Positions 48,475 to 59,935 of a stretch of 64,000 nucleotides of DNA are shown here, piece by piece (within the stretch, counting starts at the first letter, position 1; every line of letters starts with the position of its first letter). The DNA comes from Coptis chinensis (lineage: Eukaryota; Streptophyta; Magnoliopsida; Ranunculales; Ranunculaceae). The notes under the pieces are model-generated. The model worked only from the letters and a program-made list of their open reading frames with translations, was not told the origin of the DNA and searched no databases. Both the position numbers and the translations under genes were made by a program. The stretch lies in the NCBI GenBank assembly GCA_015680905.1, contig CM027380.1:10496001-10560000 (forward strand), given 5' to 3'.

Positions 48475-50578
48475 TTAGTTACAATGCACTCCAACAGTCC
48501 AACCACTTCTCTTCCTCACTCTTTTGTTCTTCATTATCCCTCTCACCTCCTCTGCCTCTTTCCATTTCCCAACAGAACTATACAAGTTGGACAACATAAT
48601 ATAGTATCGATCGTTTCCAGGGTCGGAATCTATAGCCAGCCTTGCAACACGTTCTCCCACCTCAACGTTATTGTAAATCTTACAAGCACCAAGCAATGCT
48701 CCCCACATAGCCCCATCAGGAGGAAGTGGCATTGACTGAACCATAGCTTCAGCATCCTCTAGATAACCTGAGTGGCCGAGGAGGTCCACCATACAAGCAT
48801 AATGCCTCAATGTTGGTACCACAGAGTAATCTCTCATTCTACAAAAAAGGTCTTTACCTTCTTCAACAAGGCCTGCATGAGTACAAGCCGACAAAACAGC
48901 AAGGAAGCTCACAGCATTTGGCCTCACATCTGATGTTTCCAATTGCTGGAAAATATCAACTGCAGATTTGGCATCACCATGAATTCCATACCCCGATACC
49001 ATCACATTCCAAAACACAACATCCCTTTGAGATACAGAATCAAAGACCACCCGTGATGTTTGCAGTTGCCCACACTTCACATACATATCAACAAGCGCAT
49101 TTGCAACTGACAGATCACACTCTAACCACATGTCCTTAATGTATGCATGCAGTCTTTTGCCATGATCCAAAGCCGCTAGATGAGAACAAGCTGAAAGAGC
49201 AATCACCAGAGTCACTGAACTGGGCTTCAAATCTGCTAAAATCATCTCATAGAAAAGGGCTAAAGCTTCACTAGAGAGCCTGTTATGAGTATAAGCAGAC
49301 ATCAAGGTATTCCAAGTAACAATGTCCCTATCCACCGTAAAGAATATTTTCCGTGCAGTAGCCAGATTTTCTAACTTTCCATACATGCCAACTAGTGAAT
49401 TTATAACTGAAGTGCTCTCATCCATCCCACTTTTAATCACGTGACAGTGGATAGACTTACCTAGATGCAGAGCACCCAATTGGAAACAAGAGGATATCAC
49501 TATTGGTAGACTGCTGAAATCAGATTCTATTCCTATATGTTGCATTTTCCTGAACGTCCCTATGCACTTAGTCTCCAAGCCCACTTTACCATAGCCAGCA
49601 ACAATACAGTTCCAAGAATTCGTTTCCCATTCACACGGTCCGTCAAAAAGCTTCTCCGCAGGGTCCAAGCACCCACACTTGCAGTACATTGACAACAATG
49701 AACTACTAACCATCTTATCAAATTCATAGTTTCTTCTAATTATCAGCCCATGAAAGGCCTCGCTCTCATAGTCCTTTCCAGCATTCCCGAAACATGAGAG
49801 CATGCAACTGATAACAATTCCATCTGGATCAACTCCAAACATTTGCATATCCCAAAACAAGTCTAAGCACTCATTAATGGAGCCACTTCTTGATCACTGT
49901 CCAAGAGATGATATCTGTGTTCGGTGTTTCACAAAAAGCAACATGGGCTCCTTCAGTGCTCTCACATATCTAGAACACCCATTTCCTGTTTTTAAAGAAT
50001 AAGCATGTAAACACCCCACGTTTAAGATATTGGCTAAATTACCACAAGCCAACTTCAATAGTCCTAAAGTTGGGTTTTTCGCCAGTTTTATGCATTTCAT
50101 GAAGACAACCCAAACCCTTATCACTCTCCTCATTCTGCACATACCCAACTATAAGTGCAGTCCAAGCCACAACGTCTCTCAACTCCATTTCAACAAACAC
50201 TTTAGAACCATCAATCACATTACCACATTTGGAATAAATATAAACAAAAGAAATCCCAACTGCAGAATTAGGCACAAACGGACCAAGCTTCAAACTCAAA
50301 CTATGAACCATTTGACCCATTTGAATACACAAAAGCTCGGCACAACAAGAGACAACAATGGGTATAGTAAAAACATTAGGAACACGTCGCATTTGGAGAA
50401 AAAACTCAAGGGCTTGTTCGTAATATCCATTGGAGATATGTGTTGTAAGGAAAGCGTGTTTGAATTCAAGTGCATGCGATTGAAAAGATGAGTTGAGAAA
50501 GTGGGTTTGTTGTAAAAAGAGTAGAAGGAGATGAGCTGAAAATGTTGTTGGTGTGACTGGTTGTGATGATTAAAGCAT
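48475..50578 (-). pseudogene. PPR protein pseudogene (At4g39952-like, PLS class)
   Basis: An intronless frame of about 700 codons runs leftward. Motifs of the PLS-type repeats are plain throughout: GYVQNEESDKGL, AFHGLIIRRNYEFDKMV, SLLSMYCKCGCLDPAEKLF, WNTLMSAYTHNRLSSEALALF, SACSHLAALDHGKRLHAYI and HYACMVDLLGHSGYLEDAE. An E-type tail ends in GWTVGVHCN. Family members are organelle-targeted RNA-binding proteins. The likely start ATG (50578) is followed at codon 3 by TAA. The frame shifts near 50045, then again near 49960 and 49905, where roughly one repeat (SLLSMY-type) also seems to be lost. Only the last 461 codons (48475-49860) form one clean frame. The order matches Arabidopsis At4g39952 from end to end, as far as I can recall it. 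Confidence 0.88.
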
Positions 50579-50979
50579 GGTATTTGAGGAGAGACGTGGT
50601 TGAAAAGGCGGGTAAGGTAGTTATTTCTGTTGGTAGTTGGTAATGATGAAAGAGAAGAGAAGTTAGTTAGTTAGTTAGTTTGAGTGATTTTTTGCTCCCA
50701 GCGGGATTTGCTCCAAGAGCTCCAACGGAAACAGGAACCAACCAAGTGTCTGCTGAAAAGGCGCCAACAGTTATCAAATTTCCACCTTAATATATGCTTC
50801 CTGATTTACCTCAAACCTTAAAAAAATAAAAGAAAAAAACTTAACCAGTTACAAAATCTAGTTTTTGGTCTTAATTGTTGGGAAAAAAAAAAAGGAATAA
50901 AAAAACTTGAAGTGCTGAACTAGTGACACTTCTTTCAAACTAAAAAAGATAAAAAAAATCTTTAGCTAATGATGGGAAG

Positions 50980-51891
50980 TAGGAGTGTAAAAAAAAACCG
51001 TTGACCCATCATCCGGTAGGGTACCCGGTCTTCACCCGCCACCCAAACCCGCACCAACCCAGAAACGCCCGCCCCTACCACCAATTTTTTTTACGCGCGG
51101 TCGGGCTATGGGTGTAGGTTCTATGCTCAAATCCGACCCGTCAAACCGCTCGACCCGTACCGTGTCAAAAGCCGTTGACCCAACCCCGTTGACCCGCACA
51201 ATTTCAAGACTCTAACTCTAATATTTTTGTATTTTGTTTATATTTTGTTTTAACTTTTGTAGAAATTTGGGAGATATGAACACAAACTTATGAGTTTAAC
51301 ATCAATTTCAAATATTCAAGTTTGAACATTTGACAAATAAATATCAAAAGTTAAAATTCAACTTTCGAATTTTGGAGAAGATGAATTATTCATCCCTGTA
51401 TTAATTTCGAATTCTTTTAGTTTATATGTTATTGTTTTGTACCATGGATCCTTGCTCCCATCTTCATTTTATCATGTTATGAAAAATAATCAATTTACAA
51501 ATGGTAAATCACGATAAAGAAGTTTCAAATTTGCAGATATGATTTTGGGTTCAAATTCAAGTTTTTTTATATTTGTTTATTTTTTATTGATTGATTATAT
51601 ATTTTTTTTCTATGTTATAAATTGGAAATATATTACTTGCAGAATTAGAAAGTTTTTTTTGGGTGAAATTGGGTTCAAATGATAATTTCCATCCGACCCG
51701 GATGACCCGCCCAAAACCCGCCCCGTAAGATGACCCAACAGGGCGGGTGATGGTACTAAAACATGACACTTCAACCCGCCCCGCCCCGCCCCATCGGGGA
51801 CTACTGGATTTGTATCCCCTAGACCCGCCCCGCCCTGCCCCATCACTATTTGACCCGCGGTTGACCCGGCCCGCCCCGTATTACACCCCTA
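50980..51891. mobile_element. Non-autonomous hAT element (912 bp)
   Basis: The ends TAGGAGTGTAA (50980) and TTACACCCCTA (to 51891) are inverted repeats with one mismatch. ATGGGAAG occurs directly on both sides (50972-50979 and 51892-51899), an exact 8-bp target duplication. Both subterminal regions are rich in GACCCG and CCGCCCCG motifs of opposite sense, and the middle is AT-rich and non-coding. Confidence 0.9.
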
Positions 51892-51921
51892 ATGGGAAGA
51901 ACTCCTATATATTTTACAATG

Positions 51922-52227
51922 TGTTATGAAATCCATGGGCTTATATGGATGCCCACCATTGATATGTGTTATCCTGATAATCCTCTATCTTGGTATTTAT
52001 CCTGATAACCTTCTATCTTGATATTTATCCTGATCATCCTCTATCTTACTGTTTATCCTGTTAATCCCTTATCTTAGAAAGGAGGTTACCTAGTTGTATA
52101 TAAAGGTAACCTCCTCCCATTTAGTTTTACCTCAAGAAATAAGAATTCTCTCTCTCTCTCTTTTATTGATTCAATCTACATGTTAAGTTAGTGTGGTGTT
52201 CTCTCCAAATCGGTTTAATTTCTAACA
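51922..52227 (+). repeat. 5' LTR of the nested copia element (306 bp)
   Basis: Runs from TGTTATGAAATCC to TTTCTAACA. It holds a perfect inverted repeat GGAGGTTACC (52081-52090) / GGTAACCTCC (52105-52114) whose 14-base loop contains TATATAAA (52097-52104), probably the TATA box. A CT microsatellite follows at about 52149. Confidence 0.93.
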
Positions 52228-53636
52228 CGTTATCAGCACGATAGTCTCTAGCTTTGGATTAAAGGTATGTGTTTTACTTACGATTAATGGCATGTGTTTA
52301 GTTTGTTATTATGAATAGTAATCGATACTATTGAATTTAAATTTGTATTTTGGTATTAAATTCGTTATTGTCGAATTTAACTGTACTGTTAACGTTTTTC
52401 TCTGGCTTGTTACTGTAAGTGCATGTTTAAACTTTTTTTGTTTTACTAGAGTCGTGTAAAACAGTAGACAAAGATGCTGTTATGGGTAGTCTTTAGCGTT
52501 GGATTCCGGTAATGTAATATAAGAGGTGTCTTTGCCTTTTCAGTCAAGAGAGTCAATGAATGATCTGCATGTGGTACGATAATTAGGTTCTAGTGCAATA
52601 CCTATCTACCAATAAACATGCAAATTAATAAATAAATAAATGTGGTAAGAAATATAAGCTCTACTGCAAGGACTGATTGACTATAGATTATTCATGGTCA
52701 AGTCTATTAAAGTTCATTGTGCCTTGGTAGCTGAAGTAAGGAGCTCTAATGTTCATCGTATCGTTTATATTTCCTGGATCAACTTATAAATTTTTCTTTT
52801 GTTTTTAGTTTGATAAAAGAAAAGGGTTAATACCAATTTATTAGCTATGCCGTACTTAGTTATGACTTGTGATGCTGTAAAGCAAGATAACAACCTTCTA
52901 GAGAGGCATGGGACATGTAATATTTAATTTCGTCAGGATATTTTTTTTCTTCTAATTGGGCTTTATAATAACTGGTTATTAAATGTTATGCATCTATTAT
53001 AAGTACCTGATTCGGTGATTCCTTTAAAAACTTATGTTTCTACATCGACATTGTTATTGGGCCTAAAAGCGAAAGGATTATATTTCTTTTTGACATTACA
53101 AAAGCCACAAAGTGGGTCGTGGGATGAAAAACTTTGTTTCTCAAAACTTCAAAAGGCATATTATTCGTCATGCCAAATAGTCAAATACTAATTTCATCCA
53201 CGTTGATCAAGTTCCTGAAGACCGACCTATCATTTCATATCTTTTAAGTCTTTTAATGCTAGCTTATGGAATTATTGGAGTTGTTAGCAAGTTTTAGTAA
53301 CACTGATGAAAATCTTTTTAACTCTTTTCATAGTACAACTAACACTATTATGTTTGCCTGTTTGGGACACCTTGTTACAGTGTTGTAGATGTTAGGAATT
53401 TTGAAAATAAGTAGAAATTGTTTGGAACACATTATGGTCGGCTATTCCAGGGAAGAAGACGATGACAACATGTTATATTTTGCTGGATAAAGGGCCTAAT
53501 AACTTTTAAAGGCCAAAGCCCATATGTTTTATTGGTTATGGGCCTTAAGTTAATAAAACCCAGCTCATGACATTAGCTTCGAAATTCGGAATGTTGAGAC
53601 ACTCTCAATGAAAACGGTTTAGTTTTACGATATATT

Positions 53637-53880
53637 TGGAACCCAAAGTTCCACGATCAATTTTTTTAAAGAACCTGAAGTTCCAAAGATTCAATTTTTC
53701 GGAACCTGAAGTTCCAAGACCGTCTGGTTGACTATATCGACTTGGTCAGGTCCAACCCATAAGGACTGGTTCGGTTTTGGCCCATTATAGTGGTCATTTA
53801 TGTAGGCCCAATTCATTTTTATAGTTCTTTTGTTTTCAAGAACTTGAAGTTCTAACATAAATAAAGACTTGAAGTTCAGT
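53637..53880. repeat. Interspersed palindromic GGAAC-n5/6-GTTCC motifs in the copia leader
   Basis: GGAACCTGAAGTTCC and variants (GGAACCCAAAGTTCC, GAACTTGAAGTTC, ACTTGAAGTTC) occur about five times. Each is itself an inverted repeat. They lie in the 1.9 kb non-coding stretch between the primer-binding site and the first pol remnant. No function is known to me. Confidence 0.6.
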
Positions 53881-54169
53881 ATGAGAATCCAAATAGCAAT
53901 GGGCAAGTTTGATGAGCAAACTTTCATAATTGGAATGATTTATTTAGTTAATTATACTTTTATTACCAGTTCATGGAACATTTACAGTTAATATTGTGTT
54001 CTCTTCATGGAATGTCTAGGCCTTGATTATCATTAATATTTTGAATTTCCTTATTATGAATCTCCAATTTTATTTTTCTTAATATACTTGTGCTAGTATC
54101 AATCTTTACAAATTTGTTTTGCTTTATGTTAAAATGTATAGATATATAAATGGAGAAAAGTATTATGGA

Positions 54170-56260
54170 TATATGTCTGGTCGACTATACCCATAATACG
54201 TCGTTAGGGGGAGAAGAGCAATGGTTGCTCTAAGGAACGACGTGAAGCAACTTGGATCACGTCCTCTGTCTCATTAAGAGATAAGGAGAATGATACACTT
54301 GCAAGCGGTTGCAAAGAAAATGCCTAAGCATTTAATGATATGGTAAAAGTAACCATGAATGTGCCAGCCAGAATTGATGTTCCATTTGGACGGGGTCCAA
54401 ACATGGCGGCAAATGAATCTACTATACGCTAAAAGCGTGGTAGACCTATAGGATCCAAAGCTCCTAGGAGAGGAGAACTGAGAAACCATCTTGTCCAATT
54501 AATAGCCAGGTAATGGCTGGAGCTCCATAAACAAATAATGAAAATGTGCAAATATCCAAAATTCACTGAAATGCCTATATATGGTTGCCCCTGAAGAGGC
54601 GCAATGTACCGAAAATAAAGAGATCGATCTCAATATTCCATGCATGTTGGTGAATTGTGGGATAGGAAAGCACTTGTCATAGATGACATATTTAGTTATG
54701 GTATAGCTATTGGAACATCAAAGGACAATGATGAAAAATAAATGAGCCACGTGTTTTGTCGACAAAGGAAAGATTGGCCAATCTCGGAATTTGCTATTCA
54801 AGCATAATTAAACTCTTTCAATAAGCGTGGTGTATTTGGACCTATAGTACAAACCCCAAAAGGTGTTAACCACGTGGGTTACAAATGGGTGTTTGTTCGA
54901 AACGAAAACGAGAAAAATGAAATTTCTCGATATAAGACACGTCTTGTGGTGGCAAGGTTTTTTTGCTTGAGAAAAACAGGATTGATTATGAAGAATCATA
55001 CTCATGAATGTAGTGGATGACTACTTGTATGGGGACATAGACAAATATATTTACATGAAAATCCTTGAAGGATTTGGTTTGCCCTGAAAGCAAAAATCAA
55101 GGAATGCATTACTCAATTAAACTAAGACATTTATTGTATGGTTTGAAACAATCCTGAAGATTGTGGTACAATCGTCTTAGTAAATATTTGTCTAAGGAAG
55201 GGTATGCAAACAATGAAATTTGCCCATGTGTCTTCATAAAGAAATCCTTAAATGGATTTGCAATACTATTTGTTTATGTGGATGACATAAATTTGATTGG
55301 AACTCTGGAAGAGCTCGAGATAACCTTTCAATACCTAAAGAAGGAATTTGAAATGAAAGACCTTGAGGAAACAAGACTTTGTCTCGGCTTGCGGTCGAGA
55401 GAGTTCTAGTGGTGTATTAGTCCACTAGACTAATTACCGAGAATGTTTTGAAATATTTTCATATGGACAAGGCACATCCATTAAGTACCCCAATGGTCGT
55501 CCGGTCACTTTGAATATAGAGAAAGACCCATATCGCCCCCAAAGAAGAAAATGAAGAACCATACTTGAGTGCAATTGGTGCATTAATGTATCTAGCACAA
55601 TGCACTAGACCCGGACATTTCTTTTTAGTATATTTGTTAGCCAAATTTCAAACCTACTAAAAGACACTTTGGAATGATGTCAAACACATATTGAGATATT
55701 TTTATGGAATAACGGTATGAAACTATTTTATTCTTATGGTTCCACTAATGACTATGATCTAGTTGGCTATGGTCTTTGGTTATCTATCCGACCCTCAAGG
55801 GTCACTCCTAAAACAGTATGTATTTTTAGTGGTAATATTGTTATTTGTTGGCATTGCACTAAACAAACTTTAGTGGCAACTTCCCTCGACCACTCGAAAT
55901 TTTAGCTCTTCATGAAGCTAGTCGTGAATGTGTATGGCTAAGGTTATTAATTGGGCATATTCGTAGTTCTTGTTAATTACCTTCTATAACAGGTGTTCCC
56001 AACATTATTTATGAGGATAATGCAGCTTGTATAGCCCAGATTCAAGAAGGATTTATAAAAGGAAACAGGACAAAACACATTGCGCCAAAATTCTTTTACA
56101 CTCATCAGCTTCAGAAGAAGAAGCAGATTAAGGTCGAGCAAGTTCGTTCCAGTGACAACCTTGCTGTTCTCTTCACTAAATCACTACCAAAGCATACATT
56201 TTCAAAAGCTTGTATATGGGATCGACATGCGCAGAGTTCACCACCAAACCATATAAAAAC
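54170..56260 (+). pseudogene. Late pol remnant of the nested copia element
   Basis: Fragments in changing frames give the integrase-to-RT linker (PFGRGPNMAANEST, about 54377), then RT start (GYKWVFVRNENEKNEISRYK, about 54880). After a gap where RT residues are missing (about 55000-55020) comes RT with FVYVDDINLIGT (about 55271). RNase H pieces include KQTLVATS (about 55863) and the FYTHQLQKKKQ-like and FTKSLP-like end (about 56170). Stops and frameshifts are frequent and no functional enzyme can be made. Confidence 0.88.
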
Positions 56261-56593
56261 TTGTCTTTATCAGGGGGAGTAATAGAATAGGGGGAGCATC
56301 ATGAAGAATGTGTTCCAGGACATATGCACTACTGTACTCTTTTTCCTTATCTAGGTTTTATCCCACTGGGTTTTCCTAGTAAAGGTTTTAATGAGGCAGT
56401 ATTAAGCAAGTCACAATGATTCTGAGTAATGTTGTACTCTTTTTCCTTAGCTTTGGTTTTTTTCCATTGAGTTTTCCTTAGCAAGGTTTTAATGAGGCAA
56501 CTGTCATTGGATGATTATAGAGCATCCAGAAGAATGCTACAAAAGATGCATCCACCATAATTTCCACAAGAATGGTGGACATCCAAGGGGGAG

Positions 56594-56909
56594 TGTTATG
56601 AAATCCATGGGCTTATATGGATGCCCACCATTGATATGTGTTATTCTGATAATCCTCTATCTTGGTATTTATCCTGATAACCTTCTATCTTGATATTTAT
56701 CCTGATCATCCTCTATCTTACTGTTTATCCTGTTAATCCCTTATCTTAGAAAGGAGGTTACCTAGTTGTATATAAAGGTAACCTCCTCCCATTTAGTTTT
56801 ACCTCAAGAAATAAGAATTCTCTCTCTCTCTCTCTCTCTCTCTTTTATTGATTCAATCTACATGTTAAGTTAGTGTGGTGTTCTCTCCAAATCGGTTTAA
56901 TTTCTAACA
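56594..56909 (+). repeat. 3' LTR of the nested copia element (316 bp)
   Basis: Same sequence as the 5' LTR, with a longer CT run (about 56820-56843) and one T for C at 56645. It begins directly after the purine tract CCAAGGGGGAG. Confidence 0.93.
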
Positions 56910-57542
56910 CAATGAGATTTTTTTAATTATTTTTCTTTTTATTTATTTCTATTTTTAGTGGGGGCAAATCAGAAAGTTTGTTCTAAAGAAGGAATTTGAT
57001 AACTGTCAATCTCTTTTTAGTAGACACGTGGCTGGTTCCTGTTTCACTTGGAGCTCTTGGAGCAAATCCCGCTGGGAGCAAAAAATCACTCAGTTAGTTT
57101 AACGAGGTAGTTGGGTTTTAGAATAAACAGCAAGTATTTTGATAGAGAGAGAGACGGACAAGTATTTGTAAGCCCACTACAAGTCTACGACGACAATGAA
57201 AAATCAAAACCTCAGAAGTCTAAATTGATCAGTTGGATTCTTATTAGTTTTAATACATGTTCATCAAGCTTAACTGAAATCGAATTGTTTTTATTACAAC
57301 AAGGAGAAAGCTTAACTCATAAGCCTCACAAAAGTCAAAAGACAATGAAAGCAATTGAATCTATAATTAGTTCACACACTAATCCTAACAAATAAACATG
57401 CTTAATCACCACAAAGTTAAGATCTTGAACAGCCCCAGAGTCAATAAACACACTAAATTCAACTCAGAACCCCAACATTCATACAAAAAACACCAAAAAC
57501 AACAAAAAAGATAAGATATTTTTCAAAAAAAAAACCCCATAC

Positions 57543-58031
57543 CTTCAAACCAAACAAATCACATGATCTCTTCTCAAACCCACTACTCTCCCCTCCTCTA
57601 CAAACTTCAGGCTTCTGTAACTGCCAAAGATCAGTAGCAAAAATTTTAGCAGACACAAAAACATCTCCATCTCCACTCTCATTTCTCACTTTCTTGCTAC
57701 ATTTCTCACCTTTAACATCAGAAGACTCATACTTCCATTGAAGTAAAGAAGTTACAGGTCCTTCTTTTCTTAATTTTATTTATTCCTGGTCCTGAAAACC
57801 CAGGGTTCTTTGTTTTACTATACTTTTAGGTTTTCTACTACTAACTTTCTCTATTCCTGGTCCTTTTTTTTTTCTTGGGTTGGCAGATTTAAGGAAGGGT
57901 TTTGTTGAGAATGGAAGCGAAGAATGGAGGGTTTGGAGGTTTCGGGAAAGGTTTGTTTTTTGGGTTATTATACTTGCGAACAAATTGAAAACAGAAAAAG
58001 TTACCATCATATCTTTCTGCTTGCTCAGCAA
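57543..58031 (-). pseudogene. Possible broken first exon of a USO1/golgin-like coiled-coil protein
   Basis: One minus-strand frame runs from about 58031 to a GT donor at 57542, broken by a TAA at 57782-57780. Downstream of the stop it reads EGPVTSLLQWKYESSD, later VFVSAKIFATDLWQLQ and KRSCDLFGLK. The VSAxKxxAxxLWxLQ pattern recalls the N-terminal VSARKLAAALWE motif of a plant family annotated as intracellular transport USO1-like. That match is weak and from memory. No further exons are seen to the left, where the Mutator-like element begins. Confidence 0.3.
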
Positions 58032-59499
58032 GTAAACATGTCTCTCTCTCCTTCTCCATCCCTTTCTTCACTCTCCTTCTGTACTTTCAGTGCAACTTAA
58101 TAACTGCCTTTATGAAACACTACTCCGTGAACAAATTAGCCATTGTTATCAAATTCCAAGCAGGTTTGTTAAGAATCTGACCCCAAAAACATGTCAAAGT
58201 CGAATACAATTTATGCCAGATCTTTGAACATCACACTGCACCAGACAATTCTAAATTCTGGGTTGTACATTAAAGAAAAAGTACACAATACGGTAACTTC
58301 AATTTCATGAGAAATTAACATCAAAACCTAAAATCAATCACCAACTAATTGTATTATTCAACTTCTACAGGGAAAAGACATTCTTTTCAGTAAGATATTC
58401 ATGAATAAAAATTGTATTTAATATAAACAGCAATATCAGGATACAGATCACTACTGCAACCAAATACAAAAACCTCCGCTTGTCACGAAAGATGACACGG
58501 CGCAAGACCTTCACTCTGAAATAGGAAACTGCGCCAACTTTGCAGATGCCATTACAAAACCTGATTTTATGAGTCTTGCCCATTCACATGTTGCTGCCAA
58601 AGGGAGGACGGTAGGGGGGAGGGCTCAACGCCCTTTCCACTACCCACACACTCCCTACTTGAGCTTGCATCACTGATGGAAACAAAAGCCAGTGAGTTTG
58701 AAGCCCATGCCCTGGCATTCATTACCCTTCCTGCAAATTGCTCCTCTTGCAACCCTCCTTAAGTGCGTTGAACACTTGCATTGCTCGACGGAGGTGTGCC
58801 AAGGGATGCTCCCACAAGCTCATCAAGCTTGAACTCCAAATTTGTCTTCTCCATGCACAACGGGCACATGTAAGTAGCATTGGAAGAGAGATATAGATCA
58901 ATCTAAGAAGCCCAAACGTGGAAGCCAGTGCCAAATATGTCTCCTGCCGAAGCATCTTCTCAGAAGATCTTGCCCATGAGAATGGACAGTTTTCCTCCTC
59001 TGTGTCCCCAAGTTTCGCGAGATTCGATGAATTCCCCATTGTCTTCAAGGACGAGTGATCCAGTGACAAAGGTCTGAGCCCTGTAAATTTCATAAAGCAA
59101 AAACCTTCATTGAGATTGTGAAAAGCACAAAATTATCCATTAAAACCATATATAAAATGAGGATGCTGAGGTCTCCAGAGGAGGATTGAAATATAACAAC
59201 TTAGGTTAAAACCGTTTTAAAGACTGCATCAGAGTAAATCAAAATTCAAAACCACCAGTTAGCAGAACAGCTGAACCGTATGATACATCAATAATTATTT
59301 GTTGTTTTCCTTCTTCATAAAGGTAAGAGAAGAAAATTAAAAGTACCATAGGGACCTCAATAATCAATGGTGGAGGGAAAGTGATTGCCCTCCAATTTTA
59401 AAACTAACTAGTAATAATACATCTGCCTATCTAGAATTATATACCAATTCCTTTAAAACTAGGAAGTGCTCGACAAATGGAATATCTAAGGTTACATAA

Positions 59500-59745
59500 T
59501 AAATTTGACTGCTCTCTTCTCAAAGGAAGTGCTCACCCTCAATTATTTAGTATCTTTAGGGTTAGACGATAACTTTGACTCCCCTCTTCTCAAAGGATCT
59601 GCTCACCCTCAAATTAATTAGTGTCCTGCTGTCTAGTGTAACAAGTACTCACCCTGAAATAGTTTATTGGCTAGGGTAGACTGTAACATTGACTGCCGCC
59701 TAGTGTAACAAGTACTCACTCTAAAATAGTTTAGTCGCTAAAGAA
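59500..59745. repeat. Local degenerate tandem repeats in an APRL intron
   Basis: Phrases such as GCTCACCCTCAAATTA, CTAGTGTAACAAGTACTCAC and TAGTTTA recur in three to four staggered copies of roughly 60-75 bp. Confidence 0.65.
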
Positions 59746-59886
59746 CGAAACATATATACTTACACCTACAATTTCTCAGTTAAACAAAACTATGGCATTC
59801 AAGCTAACTACAGTGTAGGAGTGCCTTTCTTGCATAGTCAAATGACACTTCCAAGTTCTTCAATTTTATTAACCAAATGAGACAAC

Positions 59887-59891
<5 letters not shown>

Positions 59892-59931
<40 letters not shown>
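59892..59931. repeat. (TA)n microsatellite
   Basis: About 20 uninterrupted TA units, likely polymorphic in length. Confidence 0.95.

Positions 59932-59935
<4 letters not shown>

Larger units (their letters stand above)
51922..56909 (+). mobile_element. Ty1/copia element, recent but defective
   Basis: Two LTRs (51922-52227 and 56594-56909) are identical apart from one substitution (51973 C, 56645 T) and the length of a CT run. The exact duplication CAATG flanks the element (51917-51921 and 56910-56914). A primer-binding-like site (TTATCAGCACG) follows the 5' LTR, and a polypurine tract (AAGGGGGAG) precedes the 3' LTR. The interior has no gag or integrase core and only damaged late pol, so it probably moved using proteins from another copy. 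Confidence 0.93.
50682..57091. mobile_element. Mutator-like foldback element hosting two nested insertions
   Basis: The ends GAGTGATTTTTTGCTCCCAG (50682) and, inverted, the same sequence ending at 57091 open two arms of about 140 bases (50682-50820 and 56955-57091). The first 44 bases are identical. The nine bases AGTTAGTTT flank it on both sides (50673-50681 and 57092-57100). Long terminal inverted repeats plus a 9-bp duplication indicate a Mutator-like element. Without the nested hAT element and copia element and their target copies, the original unit is about 497 bp and non-coding. Its left edge lies about 100 bases upstream of the PPR pseudogene's ATG. Confidence 0.88.

Noticed and set aside
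51610-51929. Open frames rich in Pro/Arg/Gly near 51600-51930
   Set aside because: They translate the CCGCCCCG subterminal repeats of the hAT element.
58365-58583. Basic 72-residue frame with a hydrophobic segment
   Set aside because: It lies downstream of the APRL stop, probably in its former 3' UTR, and matches no family I know.
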